NCBI RefSeq assembly: GCF_031846275.1 | Contig: NZ_JAVRIB010000013.1 | Location: forward strand, 50,553 to 114,552 | Length of the DNA: 64,000 nt | Origin: Spectribacter hydrogenoxidans | GTDB taxonomy: Bacteria > Pseudomonadota > Gammaproteobacteria > Nevskiales > Salinisphaeraceae | Direction of reading: 5' to 3' | Part shown: in pieces, positions 32,719 to 39,703 of the stretch | How positions within the stretch are numbered: position 1 is the stretch's first letter | How the letters are laid out: the number at the start of each line of letters is the position of its first letter | Translations under genes and position numbers: made by a program | The notes under the pieces: model-generated | Databases searched by the model: none | What the model was told of the DNA's origin: nothing | Seen by the model: only the letters and a program-made list of their open reading frames with translations

Positions 32719-33741
32719 TTACCTGACCGTTGCCGACACGTCGGTGACAGCCACCCCGCCGGCCCCGAATGCCAGCGGTGGGCAGGTGTGACCCAGGGCT
32801 TCCGCGGCTCGTCTCGCCGCTTCCATAACCGACGGCGAAGCCGCCAGAATCAGCCCCAGATCGCCACCGCCGGCGCCGGTGGTCTTAAACACTGCGCCGG
32901 TTTCGGCCACCGCGGCAGCCAGTGCCCGGTGCTGCGCCGTTACGATGTCGGCCCCGGCGGCTACGCCCAGCGTTGCCAGGGCTTCCAGGCTGGCCCGGCA
33001 GGCGGTCAGCAAGCCGGGGATATCCGACCGGATCACGGCTGCCCGGCCCTGGTCGGCAAGGTCCGCCAGACGCCTGATTGCCGCCGCATGCCCGGTCGGG
33101 TCGGTGGTCGCAAGCCGTCGCACGGCCGCCACCAGCTCGCGGGTGTCGGCGCCGTTGCCGGTCATCACCGGGCGGGCATGCAGTCCGGCCGGCCAGGCTC
33201 GTGGCTGCGCGGGCCGACCGGCCGCGAACTCGACAATGCCGCCGTGGGTGGCGGTGGCCACATCGGCTCCGCTGCCTTCGCCGCCCTGGGCCAGCCGGTG
33301 GGCGGCGGTAGCGGTGTTGCAGACGGTTGCCGGATCGTCGGGGTGGCCAAGCAGCCGATGCAGCCCGGCGGTCAGGGCTACTGCCACCGCGGCGCTGGCG
33401 CCCAGACCCAGCTTGTGGCCGCCCCGGAAGAAGGCGGTGGTATCGATGGTCACCTGCAGGGGCCGCAGCTCGGATTCGGTGGCCACGGTCCGGCGCACCG
33501 CGTCGAATACGGTCAGCGCGCGCCGGACGTCGTCGCTGGCTTCGGCCGGGATGGCGCCGTCATCGGCCAGTATCAGCTCGCTCAGGCCCAGTGGTCGGGC
33601 GGTCACGCGCCAGCAATCGGCGGGCTCCAGATTGATCCGGCAGCGGGCGTCCATGGCGGCCAGCAGGGCCGGCGCGCCGTGCAGTACGGCGTATTCGCCC
33701 AGCAGAAACAGCTTGCCCGGGGCGGTGGCGGTTACGCCCAC
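32719..33741 (-). CDS. mvaK2: Phosphomevalonate kinase (GHMP family)
   Basis: A 340-residue GHMP kinase converting 5-phosphomevalonate to 5-diphosphomevalonate. Motif 1 is APGKLFLLGEYAVLHG near the N-terminus, motif 2 is KLGLGASAAVAVAL, and motif 3 is TTGAGGGDLGLIL near the C-terminus. The GEGSGADVATATHGG block is characteristic of phosphomevalonate kinases and separates it from mevalonate kinase. Its start overlaps the last 10 bases of mvaD, so the two are translationally coupled; the fusion gene follows after 70 bases. Confidence 0.92.
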   Translation of the reverse strand: MGVTATAPGKLFLLGEYAVLHGAPALLAAMDARCRINLEPADCWRVTARPLGLSELILADDGAIPAEASDDVRRALTVFDAVRRTVATESELRPLQVTIDTTAFFRGGHKLGLGASAAVAVALTAGLHRLLGHPDDPATVCNTATAAHRLAQGGEGSGADVATATHGGIVEFAAGRPAQPRAWPAGLHARPVMTGNGADTRELVAAVRRLATTDPTGHAAAIRRLADLADQGRAAVIRSDIPGLLTACRASLEALATLGVAAGADIVTAQHRALAAAVAETGAVFKTTGAGGGDLGLILAASPSVMEAARRAAEALGHTCPPLAFGAGGVAVTDVSATVR

Positions 33742-34712
33742 GGGTCCGCAATCAGGTGGGCGTCCGGTCCGAGGCCGCTGATCCGCACGCCACGCACGCC
33801 CGGTATCGCGCTCAATGCCATGGCCAGATCGTCACCGTCCCCGGCATGACACAGGGCCTTGACCTGCGGGCCGGCGTCGATGGTGCCGTAGACAGCCAGC
33901 CCCCCGGCCCGCAGATCCGCCAGCGTCTGCCATACGGCCAGCGTGGCCGGCTGCCAGTAGATCAGCCCGGGCCGGGCGCCCAGCATGGTGGCGTGCATCT
34001 TCAGGCAGCTGTGTTCGGTCAGTTCGCCGACCCGCTCGAAGTCGCGGGCCTCGATGGCGGTCCGCATGGCGGTGAGGTCGGCCTCGGCGCCCGATACCCA
34101 GGCGTCGAAGAACGGGGATGAAGCAGCCGTCCGGGTCATGCCTTCGGTGGAGCCGATCGCCTTGGTGCCGGTGTCGATGATGGCCACCACCACCGCCAGC
34201 GGCCACTCGGGCGCGGCCAGCAACGGTACTGCGTGGGCATCGGCCCCGGTCCGGTCGTCACGGCCGCGCTGCATCTCCACGAAGCCGCCGTAAAGCGACC
34301 GGGCAGCCGATCCCGAGCCCTGCCGGGCCAGGGCGGACAGTTCGGCCGGCGAGGGGTCGATCCCGGCCGCCCGGCAGGCGGCCAGCGCCAGCGCGGCGAA
34401 TCCGGAGGCCGAGGAGGCCAGCCCGGCCCCGGTGGGGAAGTTGTTGCGGGAACGCACGTCGGCGCGGGTATCGATTCCGGCCAGGGCACGGACCCGATCC
34501 AGAAATGTACTCACGCGGTCCGGATCGCCGCCGCTTTCCAGCGCCACCTGGTCCGTGGCCAGCCCCGGATCGAAGCAGACTCGCGTTTCCGAATGCAGGG
34601 CATCCAGCGTCACCGATATGGAGCCGGTGGCCGGCAGATTCAGGGCGCTGTCGCGTTTGCCCCAGTACTTGATCAGCGCGATATTGGCGTGGGCACGGGC
34701 GGCGGCTTGCAT
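33732..34712 (-). CDS. mvaD: Diphosphomevalonate decarboxylase
   Basis: A 326-residue GHMP-fold decarboxylase that makes IPP from diphosphomevalonate with ATP. The signature blocks are HANIALIKYWGKRD (8-21), LASSASGFAALALA (98-111), GSGSAARS (132-139) and YGTIDAGPQVKAL with the catalytic Asp279. Length matches the family. It is the first gene of the minus-strand mevalonate operon and is divergent from mvaS across a 79-bp gap that must hold both promoters. Confidence 0.96.
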   Translation of the reverse strand: MQAAARAHANIALIKYWGKRDSALNLPATGSISVTLDALHSETRVCFDPGLATDQVALESGGDPDRVSTFLDRVRALAGIDTRADVRSRNNFPTGAGLASSASGFAALALAACRAAGIDPSPAELSALARQGSGSAARSLYGGFVEMQRGRDDRTGADAHAVPLLAAPEWPLAVVVAIIDTGTKAIGSTEGMTRTAASSPFFDAWVSGAEADLTAMRTAIEARDFERVGELTEHSCLKMHATMLGARPGLIYWQPATLAVWQTLADLRAGGLAVYGTIDAGPQVKALCHAGDGDDLAMALSAIPGVRGVRISGLGPDAHLIADPWA

Positions 34713-34791
34713 GGCGGGCAGTGTATCCGAGCTGACCCCTCGCCCGCTGATAACATTTCGTACCCGTTCACCTCAGCAATTGCACCAGACC

Positions 34792-36213
34792 ATGCCCGGT
34801 ATCAGCGGTTTTTCAGCCTATCTCCCACCCCATCGCGTCAATCTCGCCGACTGGTGTGACTGGACCGGTCAGCCTGCCGGAAAGGTCGCGGGGGTGATTG
34901 GCGACAGCTTCCGCATGGCGGGCCCGGAACAGGATGTCTACGCGCTGGCGGCCAGTGCGGCGGTGCGCCTGATCGAGGCCTACGACGTGGATGCATCCGC
35001 GGTGGGCATGCTGGTGCTGGGAACCGAGTCGGCCAGCGACAATGCGGCGGGCGCGGTCATTCTCCGCGGGATGCTCGATGACTACCTCGCAAGCCGGGGC
35101 CGGGCGCCCCTGGCTGCGGACTGCGAGGTGCCCGAAATCAAGCATGCCTGCCTGGGCGGCATATACGGTCTGAAGCAGGCGCTGCGCTATCTGGCCACCG
35201 ACGGAGCCGGGCGGCAGGCCATCGTGGTGAGTGCCGATATCGCCGAGTACGCCCGCGGCAGCAGCGGCGAAGCCACCCAGGGTGCCGGGGCCGTGGCCAT
35301 GTTGCTGGAGGCCGAGCCGCGCCTGCTCTCGGTGGACCTGGGTGCCGCCGGCCGGGCTTCCCGATACCGGGGGGCGGATTTTCGCAAACCCTTCGCCCGG
35401 TACCCGGGCCAGCGGACCGATCAGGCGCGGCCGCGTGATTTTCCGGTATTCAACGGCCGCTACTCCACCGCCTGCTATCTCGATACGGTGGCCTCGGCGT
35501 TTGATGACATGGCGCCGCGGCCGGACGCGGCGGGCGCCACCGATTGGGATGCCGTGTTCCTGCACCGTCCCTATGCCCGCATGCCGGAAACCGCCTGGGC
35601 CATGTTGTGCCTGCGGGCCTGGCTGGCGGACGATCCGCATACGCTCCGGGCGTTCTGCCACGAGGTCGGGGTGGATGCGGTCGCGCTTGCCGCCGAGCTG
35701 ACGCCCGGTCGGGATATTGGCCCCGCTGGCGATATCCCGCTTGATGCCGAGCGCTACCCGGCCACTACGGCGCTGATACGGGCCTGGCGGCGGCGCGAGG
35801 ATTACCGCGACGTCGTACTTGGCCGCCTCGGGCCGGGTCAGGCCGCGATGCGTGCCTGCGGCAACCTCTACACGGGGTCCTTGCCGGCCTGGCTGGCGGC
35901 GGGGCTGTCGGAAGCGGCGGAACAGGCCGAACCGGGGCCACGCTGGCTTGCCATTGGCTACGGCAGCGGCGACGCCGCCGAGGTATTGCCGCTGACGCTG
36001 GTGCCGGGTTGGCGTGCTGTGGCCGGGCGCATCGGTTTCCGCGCGGCACTGGACGGTGCGGTCGATCTCGACCAGGCCGGTTACGAGGCGCTCCATGAGG
36101 GCCGCATGGTCAACCCCGCAGCGGGCAATGGAGCATTCGTCATCGACCACATCGGTGATCGTGATGAGCCCGGGCACGTTGACGCCGGCATTCCCCGCTA
36201 CGCCTGGGCCTAG
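34792..36213 (+). CDS. mvaS: Hydroxymethylglutaryl-CoA synthase
   Basis: A 473-residue thiolase-fold enzyme condensing acetyl-CoA with acetoacetyl-CoA to HMG-CoA. The catalytic triad can be placed: Glu79 in LVLGTESASDN, Cys120 in EIKHACLGGIYGL and His258 in AVFLHRPYARMPE. It is about 80 residues longer than the usual bacterial MvaS (about 390), with extra segments after the His block. I chose the ATG at 34792 because the sequence upstream is the divergent promoter region and mvaD start. It opens the pathway completed by the genes on the opposite strand. No acetoacetyl-CoA thiolase gene is in the window. Confidence 0.9.
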   Translation: MPGISGFSAYLPPHRVNLADWCDWTGQPAGKVAGVIGDSFRMAGPEQDVYALAASAAVRLIEAYDVDASAVGMLVLGTESASDNAAGAVILRGMLDDYLASRGRAPLAADCEVPEIKHACLGGIYGLKQALRYLATDGAGRQAIVVSADIAEYARGSSGEATQGAGAVAMLLEAEPRLLSVDLGAAGRASRYRGADFRKPFARYPGQRTDQARPRDFPVFNGRYSTACYLDTVASAFDDMAPRPDAAGATDWDAVFLHRPYARMPETAWAMLCLRAWLADDPHTLRAFCHEVGVDAVALAAELTPGRDIGPAGDIPLDAERYPATTALIRAWRRREDYRDVVLGRLGPGQAAMRACGNLYTGSLPAWLAAGLSEAAEQAEPGPRWLAIGYGSGDAAEVLPLTLVPGWRAVAGRIGFRAALDGAVDLDQAGYEALHEGRMVNPAAGNGAFVIDHIGDRDEPGHVDAGIPRYAWA

Positions 36214-36219
36214 GCCCGA

Positions 36220-36519
36220 TCAGTGCAGCAGGTAGTCCAGTTCCTCGAACGGATCGTCCGGGCCATCCAGGTCCAGGCTGACCTGGTCGTCGTCCTCGGG
36301 CTCGGTATCCAGGGCCCCGGTAATGTCATCGGGCGGCCCGGCATCCTCGGCTTCCAGCTGCGGCCAGCTCTCGTAGTCGATTTCCTCGACCGTGCCGTCC
36401 TCGTACTGGATCTCTACCGCGCGGCTGGCCTCGTCCATGGCCACCACCTCGAAGCGGGAGCTTGTCCAGGGGCTGAGGTACCAGTCGCCGATTTCGATCT
36501 CGTATAGCCGACGGGGCAT
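36220..36519 (-). CDS. DUF6763-like small acidic protein
   Basis: A 99-residue acidic soluble protein. The conserved part reads EIGDWYLSPWTSSRFEVVAMDE and VEIQYEDGTVEEIDYESWPQLE, which resembles the DUF6763 family of gammaproteobacterial proteins; the C-terminal third is very rich in Asp/Glu. The ATG at 36519 has the ribosome-binding site AGGAGGTG. It is convergent with mvaS, ending 7 bases from it. Function is unknown; an SH3- or Tudor-like beta-fold is possible. Confidence 0.72.
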   Translation of the reverse strand: MPRRLYEIEIGDWYLSPWTSSRFEVVAMDEASRAVEIQYEDGTVEEIDYESWPQLEAEDAGPPDDITGALDTEPEDDDQVSLDLDGPDDPFEELDYLLH

Positions 36520-36594
36520 CGTGCACCTCCTCGCCTTGAGTGGCGTTGCCTGTGCCCGATGCCTACCTATACGCCGCTTGGCCGCGCTTGCAAA

Positions 36595-36610
36595 CCCCGC
36601 CTGCGCGGGG
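36595..36610 (-). terminator. Hairpin terminator after the aldo/keto reductase gene
   Basis: On the minus strand CCCCGC, loop GCAG, GCGGGG is followed by TTTGC, 42 bases downstream of the aldo/keto reductase stop and upstream of the small acidic protein gene. Confidence 0.55.
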
Positions 36611-36651
36611 GCTGCCGGAAACGCCTGATCCGGCGGCAAGTTGTGCCCGGC

Positions 36652-37692
36652 TCAGGGGCAGGGGTTGGGATGACGGGTGTGGATGGCCTCGATCTGCGCG
36701 CACACCTCATCGGACAGCTGTATCTCGGCGCTGTCGATGTCGGCCTTGAGCTGATCCATGCTGGTGGCGCCGATGATGGTGCTGGTGAGAAAACTGCGCG
36801 AGTTGCACCAGGCCAGCGCCATCTGCGCCGGGTCCAGCCCGTGTTCATGGGCCAGCGCCACGTATTCGGCGGTGGCCGCCGCGGCTGCCGGATTGGAATA
36901 GCGCGAAAACCGCTCGAACAGGGTCAGCCTGGCGCCATCCGGGCGGGCGCCGTCGAGGTACTTGCCGGACAGCACGCCGAACGCCAGCGGCGAGTAGGCC
37001 AGCAGCCGCACGTCCTCGCGCTCGGCGCATTCGGCCAGACCGATCTCGAAGGTGCGGTTGAGCAGGGAATAGGGGTTCTGCACCGACACCACCCGCGGCA
37101 GCCCGGTGCGGTCCGCGATCTCCACGTAGCGCATCAGGCCCCAGGGGGTTTCGTTGGAAATGCCCACGTGCCGGATCTTGCCCTCGTCCACCATGCGGCC
37201 CAGCTCACCCAGGGTGTCCTCGATGGCGACCTCGTCGGGCAGCGGCTTGTGGACGTAGCCTAGTCGGCCGAAGGTGTTGGTGCGCCGGTCCGGCCAGTGC
37301 ACCTGATACAGATCGAGATAGTCCGTCTGCAGGTGCTTGAGGCTGGCTTCCAGTGCGCGGCGGACCTGCGCCGGGGTCAGCGTGGTGTTGTTGCCGTCGC
37401 GCAGCCAGCTCATCTCGCTGCGGCCAGTGACCTTGCTGGCCAGGACCACGTCATCACGCCTGCCGCGTCGGGCCAGCCAGGTGCCGATGTACTGCTCGGT
37501 GCGGCCGGCGGTGTCGGCCTTCGGCGGCACCGGATACATCTCGGCCGCGTCAATGAAGTTGATGCCGCGTTCCAGCGCGTAATCAAGCTGTTCGTGGGCG
37601 TCGGCCTCGGTGTTCTGCTCGCCCCAGGTCATGGTGCCCAGGCAGATCAGGCTGACGTCGAGATCGGTGCGGCCGAGGCGGCGCATTTCCAT
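36652..37692 (-). CDS. NADP(H)-dependent aldo/keto reductase (Tas-like)
   Basis: A 346-residue aldo/keto reductase of the Tas subgroup. The N-terminus MEMRRLGRTDLDVSLICLGTMTWGEQN is almost a family consensus. Catalytic tetrad members visible are Asp in FIDAAEMYP, Tyr in that same block, Lys in VLASKVTG and His in LYQVHWPDR. The NADP-binding tail contains STIIGATSMDQLKADI. The physiological substrate of Tas proteins is unclear. The gene is followed by a hairpin terminator and starts 45 bases after trmB on the same strand. Confidence 0.92.
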   Translation of the reverse strand: MEMRRLGRTDLDVSLICLGTMTWGEQNTEADAHEQLDYALERGINFIDAAEMYPVPPKADTAGRTEQYIGTWLARRGRRDDVVLASKVTGRSEMSWLRDGNNTTLTPAQVRRALEASLKHLQTDYLDLYQVHWPDRRTNTFGRLGYVHKPLPDEVAIEDTLGELGRMVDEGKIRHVGISNETPWGLMRYVEIADRTGLPRVVSVQNPYSLLNRTFEIGLAECAEREDVRLLAYSPLAFGVLSGKYLDGARPDGARLTLFERFSRYSNPAAAAATAEYVALAHEHGLDPAQMALAWCNSRSFLTSTIIGATSMDQLKADIDSAEIQLSDEVCAQIEAIHTRHPNPCP

Positions 37693-37736
37693 GAGACAAC
37701 TCCTACTGGCGCGTGAAATCGGCGCCTACAGTGGCG

Positions 37737-38441
37737 TCAGCGGCGGCGATAGGCAAGGTCCACCACGGCGTGACCGCGCCGCAGGCCCCGCTGCTCGAAG
37801 CGGGTGGCCGGGCGGGGCGGCTGGCTGACGCAGCCGTTGTCGTCGCCGATGTTCTCGAGCCCCGGATGCAAGTCGAGCACCTCGCGCATCCACTCGGCGT
37901 AGTTGGCCCAGTCGGTGGCCAGCCGCCAAACGCCGCCCGGCTTGAGAATGCGGTGAACGCGATCGGCGAAGGCGGTCTGCACCAGCCGCCGCTTGTGGTG
38001 GCGCTTCTTCGGCCAGGGGTCGGGGAAGTAGAGCAGTACGGTGTCCAGCGATGCCGTGGGGATGGCGTGATCGATGACCCCGACGGCGTCGGCGCAGATT
38101 GCCCGCAGATTGGCCATCTGGCCCTGCGCGGCCTCGCCCAGCAGCCGGCCCACGCCGCTGCGATAGACCTCGATGCCGATGAAGTCCTCGTCCGGATGGG
38201 CCGCCGCCAGCGTCGCCAGGACCTCGCCGGCGCCGAAGCCGATTTCCAGGGTGCGGGGCGCGTCGCGACCGAAGATGACCGGCCAGTCGAAGGCGCCGTC
38301 GGCGGGGTCGAGGCCGAAGCGGGGCCACAGGTCCTCGAGGTTGCGTTGCTGGCCCGGAGTGAGACGGCCCTCACGCTTGACGAAGCTGCGGATGCGGCGA
38401 TCCGGCGTGGCCGGATCGTCGTTGCGGGTTTCGGGTTTCAA
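37737..38441 (-). CDS. trmB: tRNA (guanine-N7-)-methyltransferase TrmB
   Basis: A 234-residue class I methyltransferase forming m7G46 in the tRNA variable loop. Visible blocks are the N-terminal RIRSFVKREGRLTPGQ, the SAM site LEIGFGAGEVLATLAAAHP, FIGIEVYRSGVGRLL, and the family hallmark FPDPWPKKRHHKRRLVQ. Length is typical. It is downstream of thiG on the minus strand with a 29-bp gap, an unrelated but probably co-transcribed pairing. Confidence 0.95.
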   Translation of the reverse strand: MKPETRNDDPATPDRRIRSFVKREGRLTPGQQRNLEDLWPRFGLDPADGAFDWPVIFGRDAPRTLEIGFGAGEVLATLAAAHPDEDFIGIEVYRSGVGRLLGEAAQGQMANLRAICADAVGVIDHAIPTASLDTVLLYFPDPWPKKRHHKRRLVQTAFADRVHRILKPGGVWRLATDWANYAEWMREVLDLHPGLENIGDDNGCVSQPPRPATRFEQRGLRRGHAVVDLAYRRR

Positions 38442-38470
38442 GTTTCGTGTATCAGATGCGCGCCGGTGTG

Positions 38471-39283
38471 TCAGGCATCCAGCAGCCCGTCCGAAGGCGA
38501 TGACGCCGAGGCGTTGCGCCGCCGCGGCATGCGCCCGGCCTTGAGCGCCTGGCGGCCGCCGATGATGGCGTGGCGCATGGCGCTGGCCATGAGCACTGGA
38601 TCTCTGGCTTCGGCGATGGCGGTATTCATCAGCACGCCGTCGCAGCCCAGTTCCATGGCGATGGCCGCGTCCGAGGCGGTACCCACGCCGGCATCCACCA
38701 GAATGGGCACGTTCGCGTTCTCCACGATGGTCAGGATGTTGTAGCGGTTCTGGATGCCCAGCCCGGAGCCGATCGGTGCGGCCAGCGGCATCACCGCCAC
38801 GCAGCCCATTTCCTCCAGCCGGCGGCAGGCGATGGGATCATCGATGCAGTAGACCATCACGTCGAAGCCATCCGCGATCAGGGTTTCGGCGGCGTCGAAG
38901 GTGGCGGCCATGTCCGGGTACAGCGTGGTGGGATCGCCCAGCACTTCCAGTTTCACCAGCTTGTGGCCATCGAGCAGTTCGCGCGCCAGGCGGCAGGTGC
39001 GCACTGCGTCCTCGGCGGTGAAACAGCCGGCGGTGTTGGGCAGCAGGGTGTAGCGGTCCGGCGAGATCACGTCCAGCAGGTTGGGTTCGTCCGGATTCTG
39101 GCCGATGTTGGTGCGCCGGATTGCCACCGTGACGATCTCGGCGCCCGAGGCGGCGATGGCCTCGCCGGTCTGGGCCAGATCGCGATACTTGCCGGTGCCC
39201 ACCAGCAGCCGCGACTGATAGGCGCGGCCGGCGATCATCAGCGGATCGTCACCGATATTGTGTTGCAGGGCGGGTTCGGACAT
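38471..39283 (-). CDS. thiG: Thiazole synthase ThiG
   Basis: A 270-residue TIM-barrel enzyme assembling the thiazole phosphate moiety of thiamine from deoxyxylulose phosphate, dehydroglycine and ThiS-thiocarboxylate. Blocks: SRLLVGTGKY, VAIRRTNIGQ, KLEVLGDPTTLYPD, MPLAAPIGSGLGIQN and PILVDAGVGTASDAAIAMELGCDGVLMNTAIAEA. I chose the ATG at 39283 (MSEPALQHN); the upstream frame to 39397 overlaps the end of thiS. It follows thiS in the same operon. Its need for deoxyxylulose phosphate means DXP synthase is still expected in this organism even though isoprenoids can come from mevalonate. Confidence 0.95.
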   Translation of the reverse strand: MSEPALQHNIGDDPLMIAGRAYQSRLLVGTGKYRDLAQTGEAIAASGAEIVTVAIRRTNIGQNPDEPNLLDVISPDRYTLLPNTAGCFTAEDAVRTCRLARELLDGHKLVKLEVLGDPTTLYPDMAATFDAAETLIADGFDVMVYCIDDPIACRRLEEMGCVAVMPLAAPIGSGLGIQNRYNILTIVENANVPILVDAGVGTASDAAIAMELGCDGVLMNTAIAEARDPVLMASAMRHAIIGGRQALKAGRMPRRRNASASSPSDGLLDA

Positions 39284-39341
39284 GTCGGTTACCTGAATCG
39301 TTGGCTGCCGTGGCTGCGGCGCGGATCGCTTGACCGGCTGG

Positions 39342-39542
39342 CTAGCCACCACCAATAGCGTGAACGATCTCGATCCGGTCACCGTCATGCAACGCATGAC
39401 CGGCGCGGGCGGCCCGGGTGACGATATCGCCGTTGACCTCCACCGCCAGGCGGCGGCCGTCCAGCCCCAGATCGGCGATCAGCCGGTCCAGATCCGCGTC
39501 GTCCTCCACGGTCCTGGGTTCGCCATTGAGCTGAATCTGCAT
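39342..39542 (-). CDS. thiS: Sulfur carrier protein ThiS
   Basis: A 66-residue ubiquitin-like sulfur carrier ending in GGG, the C-terminal glycine being converted to thiocarboxylate to donate sulfur to thiazole. The start MQIQLNGEPRT and the end DRIEIVHAIGGG are family-typical. I chose the ATG at 39542; a longer frame from 39557 adds five residues. thiG follows 58 bases downstream. No thiF, thiO or thiC is in the window and no TPP riboswitch was recognised upstream. Confidence 0.93.
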   Translation of the reverse strand: MQIQLNGEPRTVEDDADLDRLIADLGLDGRRLAVEVNGDIVTRAARAGHALHDGDRIEIVHAIGGG

Positions 39543-39703
39543 CGGGTTGCGCGGCATCGGCAGCGAGTGGCCGCGTAGAATAACGCTTCAACAGTGCCGG
39601 CGTGAACATGCCCCGGCTTGCGGACAGTCCGGCCACGCGGCAGGCTTGCCCGTAGGTGTGGCTCGCACCGGTTCAGTCGCTTGTTCCAGGGAAACGGACT
39701 CTC

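Noticed and set aside
39543..39703. TPP riboswitch upstream of thiS
   Set aside because: The conserved CTGAGA and related thi-box elements could not be recognised in the leader.
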